DNA from: Piromyces finnis
Lineage: Eukaryota; Neocallimastigomycota; Neocallimastigomycetes; Neocallimastigales; Neocallimastigaceae
Assembly (NCBI GenBank): GCA_002104945.1
Contig: MCFH01000003.1
Coordinates: 744,001-808,000, forward strand
DNA length: 64,000 nt
Reading direction: 5' to 3'
Part shown: positions 1 through 11,503 of the stretch, piece by piece
Layout of the letters: every line of letters starts with the position of its first letter
Position numbering within the stretch: position 1 is the first letter of the stretch
Translations under genes and position numbers: made by a program
The notes under the pieces: model-generated
What the model was told of the DNA's origin: nothing
Database searches by the model: none
The model's input: only the letters and a program-made list of their open reading frames with translations

Positions 1-97
1 AATATATGCCTATGAGTATGATCATTTTGATGTTTGTACGTATTTTATGAATAGTGGATGTGACATCAAGCTAAGAGATAAAATAATAAAAAAATAA
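1..97 (+). CDS. C-terminal end of an ankyrin-repeat protein (partial)
   Basis: The frame starting at base 2 is open from the window edge to a TAA at 95-97 and encodes about 31 residues. It contains Y-D-H-F-D-V-C-T-Y-F-M-N-S-G-C-D-I, which fits the second helix and turn of an ankyrin repeat (compare the common G-H-L-D-V-V-K-Y-L-I-E-N-G-A-D-I). A short basic tail follows. This would be the last repeat of a larger protein that lies mostly outside the window. No function can be assigned beyond protein-protein interaction. The sequence is far richer in non-AT codons than the DNA after the stop, which supports coding. Confidence 0.55.
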   Translation, partial: IYAYEYDHFDVCTYFMNSGCDIKLRDKIIKK

Positions 98-1446
98 TAC
101 AAGAAAATATTTTAAAAATATATAGTATAAAATATAATAAAAAAATGGAAAATATTAAAATAGTGACTTAGAATAAAATTAAAAGTTAATTATGATAAAT
201 CTTAAGATTTATTATATTTATTTTCCTAAAGAAATTGATGAATTTTGTTAATCCACTGATGTTATATGTTATTAAAATTGAAAGGGTTACGTTACATTTT
301 ATATAAGATAATTAAGTTTGAAGAAATTAATTATCAATAATATCATATTAATGTTTACGATTATTATAAATGTTTCACGGATATAATAAAGGAAAAAAAA
401 CATATTATTTGACTGAAACTTTATCTTACTTAACATTTCAATATTAATGTGTTTTATATTCTATTTAATATATAAAATGTTTAATATTTGTACAAACATT
501 ACACATTATCATAATTTGATGATACACATAATAATGAAAAAAAAAAGTATTGATCAGATGGTTGTAATATTGTAATACTTTTTTATTATAAAACTTTAAA
601 TAATACACTAATGATAGTAAATAAAAATAAATTTGGTATAATTGTATTGAATAAGCTTCATTAATTCAAATTAGATAATTAATCTTTTATAATTTTGATA
701 TTTTATAATAGTTTATAAATATTAAATTAAAATAATTAAAAAAAGCTTGATTAATATATATATTTTTCTTAAAAAAAATATTATACTATTTAAATTTATA
801 AAAAAAATATTCAACTTAATAATATTAAATTACAAGAAGTATTTTCATTATTAAAACATTAAATAACCTATTGAAATTTTAATATTATAATGATAGATTC
901 AAAATAGTCAAAGTCTATTTTTTTTTTTTTTTACAATGTATTCATTCTTGTTATTTTAATTTATTGATGTTTTAATTGGTATTTAATCCTTGAATACATT
1001 TCATTATAAAAAAGTTAAAGTATTAAAATATTATACTATTTTCAAAACTATAATAAACTATTTTATGTAATTAATTCACATTAATTATTAAATTGTACCC
1101 TAAATTTAATTAATAATAATAAACACATTATTAATTTAAATTTTTATTTTTTTTTTTTTAAAAAAAAAAGAATATTTCTTTTTAATGATTCATTAAATAT
1201 TAATTATAATTGAAAATGTCTTATACCCTAAAATAATTATATTAATTAATTAACAATAAAAATCATAATTAAGAAAAAGAAGATTAAAATAAATAAATGA
1301 TACATTAAAAAAATAAATATTTAATACTTTAATTTTAAAAAGTTTTTTCTTTTCTTTTTCTTTTTTTTTTTTTTAAATTTTATTTTCATTTCAATTGAAA
1401 ATTATATATTAAATAAAATATATTGAATAAATACTCAAAAACAAAA
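98..1446. other. AT-rich intergenic region upstream of SUMO
   Basis: No gene seen. The stretch is A/T runs and short direct repeats only. The last 100 bases contain a T-run and should hold the SUMO promoter, but no specific element can be named. Confidence 0.6.
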
Positions 1447-2023
1447 ATGGCTACAATTAGAATTCATGTTATTGGTGGTGATGGTATTGAAATTGGTAAG
1501 AATAGCTTTATAAAAGAAGATATACATTTAATGATATGAATAATATGAATAGTATTATAATAATATTAATAAAAATTTTAAATATAAAAAAAAATTTGTA
1601 ATTAATAGTTGTTACCATGAACAGAGCCTTACCATTAAAACAATTAATGGATATTTATATAGAAAAGACTGGAAATGTAGGATCAATTAAAAAAAAAATA
1701 AAAATTAAATTATAATCCTAATGAAATAATAAATTAAACATTTTTTACATTTATATTATTTATATTTTTAAAAATAAAAAGGATAAGGGAAAAACAAGAT
1801 TTTTATTTGAAGGACAAAGATTATCTCCAAAACAAACACCCAATGAAGTAAATAATTCTTTTTAATAACATTCAATAATATTCTATTTAATTGAAAAAAA
1901 TAAATATTAATATTAACCTATTTTATATTATTTTATTATAAAAATTTTTTTATTTATAAAAAGTTGGGTATGGAAGATGATGAAACAATTAGCGTTGTTG
2001 TTGAACAAAGTGGTGGTCATTAA
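1447..2023 (+). CDS. SMT3: SUMO (small ubiquitin-like modifier)
   Basis: Four exons (1447-1495, 1609-1676, 1782-1847, 1964-2023) with GT-AG introns join to an 80-residue ubiquitin-fold protein. Exon 3 contains R-F-L-F-E-G-Q-R-L and exon 4 L-G-M-E-D-D-E-T-I, both diagnostic for SUMO (human R-F-L-F-E-G-Q-R-I and L-G-M-E-E-E-D). The protein ends S-G-G-H, so a SUMO protease would remove only the final His to expose the Gly-Gly that is conjugated to lysines. The N-terminal tail before the first beta strand is almost absent: M-A-T-I-R-I-H-V starts directly on the fold. SUMO proteins usually have 10-20 flexible residues there, often with the lysine used for chain formation. The E2 and an E3 of the same pathway follow within 4 kb. 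The family call is very secure; which SUMO paralogue it is cannot be told. Confidence 0.93.
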
Positions 2024-3550
2024 AAAAATATAATACAGAAAACCTACTCTATCAATATATTATTTATAATGATATTATAAATCATAAATCAAAAGTAACA
2101 ACATGAAATTTTCTTTATATGTAAAGAAAATCAGCATTCCTATCATCATCATAATTTATTTAAAAAAAAAAAAAAAGTTAAATAAGAAGAATAATTTACA
2201 TTATTAAATTATAGATATATTTATAATTGTTAATAATATAAATTAAACTTCATTTTTGAACTGTCTTTTTAAATACAAAAAAAAAAAAAAAAAAGAACAT
2301 TTATAATCATACTCTATACATAAATAATATTATAGAATTTATTATTTATTTTTACATTCAATTAATATTTATATGTAAAAGTAACTTTAATTAAAAAAAA
2401 GAAGTTAACTTTTACATAATATTGTATATGTTATAATAAATTATTATTTATTATATATATATTTAAAAAAATAATAGAAAATAAAAAGAAATAATTTCTA
2501 ATTCATAATTTAAAAAGTTTTTTCTTTTTTTTATGATACATTTTTTGTTTTTTATTAAACAAAAGATATTAAAATTTTTATTTTATCGTAAAAAGCAATA
2601 TTTTTTTTAAATAAAACTAGGGATTAATGATAGTTTTGTTAAAAAGTTTATAATATGTTTATTGATTTGGGAAACTAAATAATATTTTATATATTGAAAA
2701 AAAGATAAATATAGAAGATTTTGATTGTGAAAAGTAAAATATAAATAATTTAGAGTTATATCATTAAATGACAAGAAAATTAATAAGCTGCTTGTTTTGA
2801 ATACGATATATTAGGTGCTATGTATGAGTTTTTAAGTTTATCATAATAGGATTAAGATTATGAATAAATTTTTAAACAATATAAATAATAATAATATTTA
2901 TATTATTAGTCATTTTAACTATAATAATTTAGTAGCATAGTTTTTAATATAAAAAAAAAAGATAATAAATATTATTATTATATATTGATATATAATAAAG
3001 TATATATTAAGTATTGAATATACAAAGCAGAAAAAAAAATTAAAATGATTTGAAGTATAAATGAGAAAAATATCTATTACCATCAAGTAATAAGTAATAC
3101 TTCTTTTATCGTAAATATATACCAATTAAAATAATTCTATGTAATATGAAAAAGTGAGTGATAAACAAAAAAAAAGTTGTAAATTCATATCATTTTTCAA
3201 AGAAATATAGTACGAAAGTAATTAAATGTCAAAAAAAAAAAAAAAAGCTTTTTTTTCCTCTTTATTATAAATTAATTATTAAACCCTTTTATTATAAATT
3301 TTAAAGATAAATGAAATTAAAGTGTATTTATTAATATTTATATTAACGCAAAAAACATTACAATAAAATAGATATATCTTTTTTTTTTTTTTTTTATTAA
3401 AATTAAAATTTATTTAGTTTATCTATACTAATATATAAATATTATTCTTTAACTCTATTTAACTATTCTATTATAAAATGTGATAATATATATATAAATG
3501 GAATTTTTGAATTGAAGAAAAAAAAAACTCTTTGTTAAAAAAAAATAAAT
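2024..3550. other. AT-rich intergenic region between convergent SUMO and UBC9 genes
   Basis: No gene seen. This holds the 3' flanks of two convergent genes; A- and T-runs are the only structure. Confidence 0.6.
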
Positions 3551-4861
3551 TTAATAATGACGTTTCATATAAGACATATTATTGAGATTATAATGATTCT
3601 AAAAAAAAAACAAAATATAAAAAATTATTTTTATTAAAATGAAAAATTAAAATGAATATAATTATTTTATTATATATATACCTTGGCTTGAATCATTAAT
3701 CTTTTTTCATATTCCATTCTATCCTGTTGGCATAAGATATAGGCTGAATGCTGTAAGATATGATTATACATATCAAATTATTTTATTATTATTATTATAT
3801 TTATTAAATCATGTATTTAAATTAAAAAAAAAAGTAGATAAATATCAAATTATAAAGTTAAATAATAGTTTAATCCTTACTTGTGCTGGACTATCAAGGT
3901 TTGGTTCATTTAATAAAGATTGAATACCTATTAAAATATCTCTAATAGATATAGATGGTTTCCAATCCTATTTATAAATATAATTATTATATATTATAGT
4001 TAAAATTTAATACTTTGATTCAATGTCGATAACTATTTCAAAAAAATTTTTTTTACCTCATATTCATTTAATATTGATAAACAGACATCACCTATAATTA
4101 TGAAAGTATTATTTTTTTTTAATTAAAAAGTATTATTTATACATATATAATATTTAATATTTTACCTGATAAATAAATATTTGGATGGCTATATTAATAT
4201 CATATTTATTATTAAATATATTTATATATTATGTTAATAAATGCGCTTTTTTTTTTTTTGTTATAATATTATTTATATAAATATAAATGATGAATGCTTC
4301 ATACAAAACTGGTGGATTAAAAGTACACTTTGGTGGTTTTAATGGGTAATCTAATAATAATAAATGAGTAATAATACAATTATTTAATACAAAAATAGAT
4401 ATATTAAAAATAATGATATAATTAAATTTTTATTTAAAATATATAGATTGTTTTTTTTTTTTTAATAAAAGTACCTTTTGAAAATTTTAAATTTAATTTA
4501 TATATACCACCGTCCCATGAAGTACCTCTATAAAATATATAAGATAATATGAAGATGAGAAAATAACATAATAATAAACAAAACTAATCTATCTTTGAAT
4601 TTATGATTTTTTTCTACCTTACACCTGGAATGTAGGCTTCCCAATTTAATATATCATAATTACCATCATGTGTTTTTAATGGACCTACTTTAAATCCAGG
4701 GATAGAATCTTTTTTTTTTTTTTATAAATAATAATGAAAATGGGTATATTAATTTTATTTTATTTTCTTTTAAAGATTATACATTTATATTTATAATGGA
4801 TCATACCCTTTTTTAGTTGATTTCTTTCTTCAATTAATCTTGATACACAAAGATTAGACAT
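3551..4861 (-). CDS. UBC9: SUMO-conjugating enzyme E2 (UBC9)
   Basis: Nine small exons read leftward from the ATG at 4859-4861 to a TAA at 3551-3553 give about 168 residues (human UBC9 has 158). The order is an N-terminal helix (S-R-L-I-E-E-R), [17 protein letters not shown], then the E2 core [15 protein letters not shown]. The catalytic Cys is residue 93, as in human UBC9, and Asn85 and Tyr87 are kept. The segment [12 protein letters not shown] is UBC9-like rather than generic ubiquitin E2. The residue aligned with Asp127, which helps deprotonate the substrate lysine, is Ser. The final 15-residue exon (ending M-S-Y-M-K-R-H-Y) replaces the usual C-terminal helix end and is the least certain part. 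The enzyme takes SUMO from E1 and passes it to substrates. The gene lies convergent to SUMO and divergent from the SP-RING gene. Confidence 0.92.
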
Positions 4862-5946
4862 TTTAAATGACTTTATTATTTTTTTAAAAAAATATAAAAC
4901 TAATAAAAATAATTTTTTTCTTTTTAAATTTTATTTTATTATTAATAAAATGAAAAAAAAATAACGAAAATTAGAATTTGAAAATAGATATATATATAAA
5001 TTATAATAAGAGAAATATAATAATTTAATATTAATTATTAATTTGAAATGAAAAGCTTTGGTATATTCCATAATTATTATAATATAAACTGTATGGTTTA
5101 TTCATCATTAATTTATATTTTAAATTATATAAATTATAAAGATCACGATACTTTGATTATGAGAATCTTTTATATTAAATTTTTGTTATTATTTTTCTTT
5201 CCTTTTTTTTTTTTAATTTTGTTAATCTTTTTTAATAGCATTTCATATACAATTGAATTACATATAACGTTTATCAATTAAAATGAAGTTTTTTATAATT
5301 CAATAATAATAATAATACTTTAATTAAAAATCATCTTTTTTTTTTTTTTTTTTGGGAAACTTTAAATATTTAAATTTATGTATTAAAATTTATATTAAAT
5401 ATTAAATTTAATTTGAAAAAACTAACCATAAAGAAAAATTGTCTCCCTAAACTTTTTACATAACAGAAAAAAAAAGTATACTTTTAATAAAGTTCAATAG
5501 ATAAAAACCTGTGTCTTACACTTTGTAATTTAAAGACAATGAATACTTTTAATTATTGAAAAAATTCATTTTCACTATACATTTCTTTTACATTATTGTA
5601 AAAATAAGATTTTATATATTTCTTTATAATTTTTTTTTCTTTTTTTCCAAATAATACAATAATTACATAATAAAGAATTTAGAACTACAAAAAAAAAAAA
5701 AAAAAAAAAAAGAATTCAATTGTAATTATACTTATTTTTATTTATTTTATTTATAATATTTAAATATAATACACTTATTTATATAACACTTTTATATTTT
5801 TTATATAATAAAAAAGATAAACAATCTAATCTAATATTTATATTATTTATATTATTTATAATTATATATACATTATTTTAAATAATACAAAATACCACAA
5901 TAATCAAAAATTTAAAGTTAATAAATAAAAGAAAAAAAAAATAAAA
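4862..5946. other. Divergent intergenic region between UBC9 and the SP-RING gene
   Basis: About 1.1 kb between two diverging genes, presumably containing both promoters. No SAP or PINIT exon of the downstream gene could be recognised here. A 77-codon open frame at 5048-5281 is hydrophobic AT-rich noise. Confidence 0.5.
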
Positions 5947-8821
5947 ATGGAAAAAAAAATAGAAAGAGCCATTATTAAATTGAAAAAACAAAGATTCTTG
6001 AATAAAAATAGGATTATCGATGAATGTAATTAATATATTTCTTTTTTTCTTTCTCTCTCTCTCTTAATATAGATATATAGGAGTAAAGATATTTTTTTAT
6101 TTAAAAAAAAAAAAAGAAGAAATAACAAATTACTTCAATTATATTGACTTTTAACATTTTCAATAGAAATATTAAATATAAATTTTATTTATATGTATAT
6201 ATGTATTATATATATATATATATTTTTTTACAATGAATCATTATAAAAAAAAACATTATATTAGTATTTAAAGAAATTAATGATAATGGAATTTTAGAAA
6301 CCTCCTGTGTTTTATCTTTAAAATGTCCTGTAAGTCCCATAGTTTTTTGATTAATTATTTTTTTTTAATATTAATATAAATAAATATATTTATTTCGTTA
6401 AATTAATTATATATATACAATATTTATATAATGAATAATAAAATAACATAAAATAACCAATTAATAATACTAATGCTAAAAAAAAAAAGGTTTCAAGAAC
6501 AAGAATAAAGACACCGATTAGATTTCATCAATGTAAACATGCTCAATGCTTTGATGCTGATTCATTCTTTCAACTCACTTATAACTCAGTTATAAAAAAA
6601 TGTCCAATATGTAATTTACAAGGAAATTATAATTCACTTATTGTAGATGGTTTATTCTACGAAATTTTAAAACATACATCTAATGATATTGAAAATGTAA
6701 TACTTTATTCAGATGGAAATTGGAAAATTAAAAAAGAAAATAGTACTACTAATAAAAATAATTGTAGTAGTAGTAATTATTATAATAGAAAAAATCATTC
6801 ATATAAACATGACTCAAACAACAGTATCAACAACAACAACAAAAATTGCTACTGTATAAATAATTCAGATGAAAAGTGTTCTAATATTGAAATAAATTAT
6901 AAAGAGGCATCATCATCATCATCATCATCATCATCTAAAAGATCCAATAATAAGAATATTATATATTCCTATAAAATTATTGGTAAATAATAATATATTT
7001 TATATCCTTATAAATTAATAATATATTTAATACATAAAACGAATGGACAAAAAAGAAAGAAGATTTAAGAGAAGAAGAGAAAAAAAAAACAATTTATCTA
7101 AATTATATTATATTATCTAAATTATATTATATTATATATTTTTTATTATTATAATTATTATATATATAATAATATAATATTTTTTATACTAAAGATGATG
7201 TTGTTTATTCAGAAAATGGTAAAATGAAAAAAAAAACTATTATTTAATACAATATTTTAAAATATATATAGTTTTGTCTTTTTTAAAAAAAAAATAATTA
7301 AAATAACTAATAATTCTCTTTTGTTTCTTTTTTTTTTATTTATTAAAAATTAATATAAATTATTATTTTTTTTTAAAAGAAGAGAATGAAAAAGAAAAAG
7401 AAGAAAATTACAATTATAAACAAAATACTTTATCAACTTCTTCATCATCAGCATCATTAAATTCATCAACTTCTTCCACAAAACAAAATGAAAATTACAT
7501 TGAAGCAACAAAGAAAAAACTTCTTGAAGATTTAAATTTCATAAAAAATGGCTTATGTCAAACTTCCCTTCATAAAGATGTCATTGATATTATTGATAGT
7601 CGACAAAATAATTCTGAAATAGAAAATGAAATAGAAAATGAAATAGAAAATGATGTCTATGATTGTGATATTAATGAAAATATTAATAATGTAAAATTCC
7701 TATTTATAATTTAAAAATTTTATATATGTATATATTATGAATAATAATTAACTCTATTTTTTTTACAATAAATATATATAAATAATTCATATCAACTTTA
7801 TTGTTGATTCTTTTTGATACCTAAATAAAATAAAATAAAAAAAAGATATCAAAAGCTAATAATGATATTTCTGAAAAAATGAAAGTCATTCAAGATATAA
7901 CAAATAATATACAAAGATTATTAAATATATCAAGTAATATTATATTCTTTAAAAATAAAAAAAATAAAAAAAAAAAAAATTTAATTAATTATTAAAATAT
8001 TTTATATTAATAATAAAATCAATAAATCAATTTTTTTTAGTTACTCAATCAGAAGATCAAGAAATTGACATTAATCAAGAGAGTAGTAATATCCAAAATA
8101 ACAATATAAAGTATCATGATAATATAACTAAAGTTAGTATTAATAAAAATAAAAATGAGAATGATCTCTCTTCATATAATCTTAAAATACTATCAGGAAA
8201 GAATGGTAATTTTCCAAAAAAAAAAAAATTATTATAATTCATTAAATCATATAATAAAATTTTTTCATAATTATTCAACATATATATATATTTTTTTTTA
8301 ATGATAATAGATGACTTTTTAAAATCAACAACCTCTTTAGAATTAAAAAACAAAATTGATTCTATTGAAAGTAATAATAATAATCTCATAATTTTAACTC
8401 TATATTATTTTTTAAAAAATTATCTTTATGATATTAATATATTTTTATTTTTAATAAAATAATTTATTTTTATTAATTTTTAATAGAAGAAATTGAAAAT
8501 TCAAAAAGAAAGAAACAATCATTATTAGAAAATAGCGAATATATTTCTTCAAAATATGGAAAAGATTCTAAATTAAATTCAACGACAGCAACAACAAGAT
8601 ATGAAATAAAAAATATCGAAAGTATGAATAGTAAAATAGGAGAAAGTGACAATAGTCTCGCTAGTAGTAGTGGTAGTGGGGGTAGTAGTTCTTTAGAAAA
8701 TGAATATAATTACAGTACAAGTATAAATATTTCTAAACCAATGATTATTCAAATTAAAACAGAAACCATTCCACAAGAAAATAATAAATCCAAAATAGTT
8801 TATCATTATAAAATTGTTTAA
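5947..8821 (+). CDS. SP-RING (PIAS/Siz-type) SUMO E3 ligase
   Basis: Nine exons (5947-6025, 6265-6329, 6490-6982, 7195-7218, 7380-7690, 7846-7933, 8041-8205, 8311-8370, 8487-8821) total 1620 nt, giving 539 residues. The SP-RING spans the exon 2/3 junction: S-L-K-C-P, then R-I-K-T-P-I-R-F-H-Q-C-K-H-A-Q-C-F-D, then K-K-C-P-I-C-N and S-L-I-V-D-G-L-F. The Q-C-F-D and L-I-V-D-G motifs mark the PIAS/Siz class rather than Mms21. Downstream, D-V-I-D-I-I-D followed by Glu-rich repeats (7580-7680) is a plausible SUMO-interacting motif, placed as in PIAS proteins. The remainder is Asn/Ser/Glu-rich low complexity. Only about 45 residues precede the zinc finger, so the SAP and PINIT domains of canonical PIAS/Siz are absent or lie in unrecognised upstream exons. 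It would bind UBC9-SUMO and direct SUMO transfer, probably in the nucleus. Confidence 0.85.
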
Positions 8822-9319
8822 ATAAATAGAAAAATAATACATTACTATCATTACTATTATTATAACATTAATTTATAATTTATAAAAAAATTTTGAATAA
8901 TTTTTTTTTTCTTTTCGATTTTAATTTTCATATCGTTAATATTTTATTCGTTTTTTAATTCAATAAATTTTAATAAGAGGTGATTTTACCTTTTTTAAAA
9001 AAGTTCTTATTTTTTTTTTATTAAATTTATCTTTTTTTTTATATGTTTTACATTTGATTAAATCTTAATTTAATATAAAAAATATATAAAATATGAAAAT
9101 ATTTAAATAACAATATACACATATCATACATTTTTTATTGATTTATATATATATATATTTATTTTTTGTACTAATATTATTTAGAATATTATTAATATTT
9201 GTTTTTATAACTTCTCTCTATTTAAAATATATGAAGAATAAATATATCAATTTATTAGTTTTCAAAATAATAATATATAATAATTAATTAAATAAAAAAA
9301 GATCTATATAACAATACTT
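8822..9319. other. AT-rich intergenic region
   Basis: No gene or structured element seen. Confidence 0.6.
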
Positions 9320-9870
9320 ACAAAATCTCTAAATTTGGTAATTCAAAGAAACATTCAGATATAGAATTACCAAAAATACTGATAATTATGCTTGAACGAC
9401 AGGCGAATGTTTTAATTATATTTTTTTTTAATAAGACATCAATTTATAACTAAATTTAGAGTATTAGTATTATCATTATTATTGTTTGTAACTAAAATTC
9501 TATATTATTTAAAGTAATTACAAATGTTTTAATTTATCTAAAATTGGAAAGTCAGAAAAATGAAATATTGCTTTTGTAGTATCTTTTATTACTTTATTAT
9601 TAAGATATCTATTAAATAATTATTTATTAGATATAATTTATAACAAATAAATAAATATATATATATATATATATTTTTTTTTTATTAAAAACTATTATTT
9701 TAGTTTTAAAATAAATTTCAACATGATTGTTTTTTATTAATTACATTGATTCGATGCTATCCTCATTACATAAAATGAAACGACTTTTGCCATAATATTC
9801 AACACTATTAATTCTATTTTTACTTAAGAATTCGCTTATACTATCTATCACAATCAGAATTGTAAAATAC
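9320..9870 (-). pseudogene. Leucine-rich-repeat gene remnant
   Basis: Three minus-strand islands of coding quality are separated by AT-rich intron-like gaps. From right to left they read V-I-D-S-I-S-E-F-L-S-K-N-R-I-N-S-V (about 9850-9730), A-I-F-H-F-S-D-F-P-I-L-D-K-L-K-H-L (about 9610-9530) and I-S-I-F-G-N-S-I-S-E-C-F-F-E-L-P-N-L-E-I-L (about 9410-9320). The last has the L-P-N-L-E-I-L rhythm of a leucine-rich repeat. No initiating Met, complete repeat set or C-terminus was found, and some splice boundaries cannot be placed. It is most likely the eroded end of an LRR gene; a very divergent spliced LRR gene is the alternative. Confidence 0.3.
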
Positions 9871-11503
9871 TGATAATATATTTACAAGAATAAACAATAT
9901 ATTTCATGATTTTTTTTTATAATATATATTATTTTTTTTATGTTTATTAATTAGGATTCATTTTTAATTAAGAATATCCTTTTTTATTTTTTATTTTTTT
10001 ATTATATATTATTTAAAAGTAATATTTTATTTTCTTTTAAAGAATAAAAAAAGTGGTTTATCCTTTCTTTATAAATATTTGTATTCAATACTCTTTAGAC
10101 TTTTTTTTTCAATTTTAATTTATTTTAAAAATCCTAATTAATTAATAAATAATAATAATTAAAGTTTTAAAATTTTTTACAAATAAATTAAAATTTGTTA
10201 AAAAAATAAAATATAAATAAACTGAATGTGAAATTGAAATGTATTACAAAAAACAATTAACTATTTTTCTGTATAAATATATTCTACATTCTACATTCTA
10301 CAAAATCAATAATGTATTTAATGTATTAATTTATTGTACTGTAGTAAACAAATTTAGACTTATAAGCCATAATACATTATTATGCAATCATATACATTAT
10401 TGTTTACATTGTAATACTTTTATTTATTTATCTATTTATACATATAATTTATATTAAAAATCTACTAATACTTGATATTAAAGGAATTTTGGTAATAAAG
10501 ATGACTAGTAATTTATATTTAGAAAACAATAATCATCCTTTTTTTGATTGTTAAGCATTTAATAAAAAAAATAACTTTAAAATATAAAGAATGTTTTTAA
10601 GGCAATTTTAAATAATGATTAAAGTGGTTAAAATAAAAAAAAACGGAGATATTAATTCTATAAATAAACTTTAAATGATAGTAATTTATAAGAAATACTC
10701 TAATTTTTATGGAGTTTATTGATTTTATGAATGAATGAATAAATAAAAAATAAATAAATGCGAGGTAATGATTTTATTTAAAATATATTTTATTTATTAT
10801 TTATTTATAAATATTAATGTAATGAAAATTAAATTGTTCCACTGGGAAATTTTGATGTAACAAAAGAAATATTATTAGAGTTAATAGTGACCCAATGCTA
10901 ATTCATTATATTTCATTCACTTTCATTATATTTCATTATTTCATATTTCATTATTATTATTTCTTTTACTTTTTTTTATTAAAAAATAATTAATTTATGC
11001 TTAATACTAATAAAATTTAATGTTCCTTTTTTTGTATAAATATAAACGATATATCTTTTTTTTTTTTTCTCTCTTTTTTTAAAGAAAAATTACAATTTTT
11101 TATATAATATAAAGAAAAAATATTATTTTGTATATAGTTTCTTTTTTATTTTTTTACTTTAATTCTAAAATTTAAATAACATACTTTATGTATATAAATA
11201 ATAAGTAAAAAAAAGATAAAAAGGCTATAAAATAGAAAAGAAAAATAGTATATATAAAAGAACAAAAAAATTATATATAAAATTGTTAAAATCAAATATT
11301 TTAATACCAAAAAAAATAGTAATATATAATTATAATTATAATTATTTAAATAATGAATTAAATATTACTTTTTTTTTTTTTTAGAAAAAAAGATTAAATA
11401 ATAAAAAGTATAATAAAAAAAAAGTAAAAAACAAATTAAAATAAAAGGAAAAAAAAAAAAAAACACCTTTTGAAAATTAATTATATAATAAAATATATAT
11501 AAT
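9871..11503. other. AT-rich intergenic region upstream of receptor 1
   Basis: No gene supported. A 72-codon open frame at 10239-10457 has no recognisable domain. The last 400 bases are A/T runs that should contain the receptor promoter. Confidence 0.5.

Noticed and set aside
5048-5281. 77-codon hydrophobic frame
   Set aside because: Composition equals the AT-rich background; no domain or conserved motif, and it lies in the UBC9/SP-RING intergenic region.
8114-8389. 91-codon minus-strand frame
   Set aside because: Antisense to SP-RING gene exons 7 and 8 and the intron between them.
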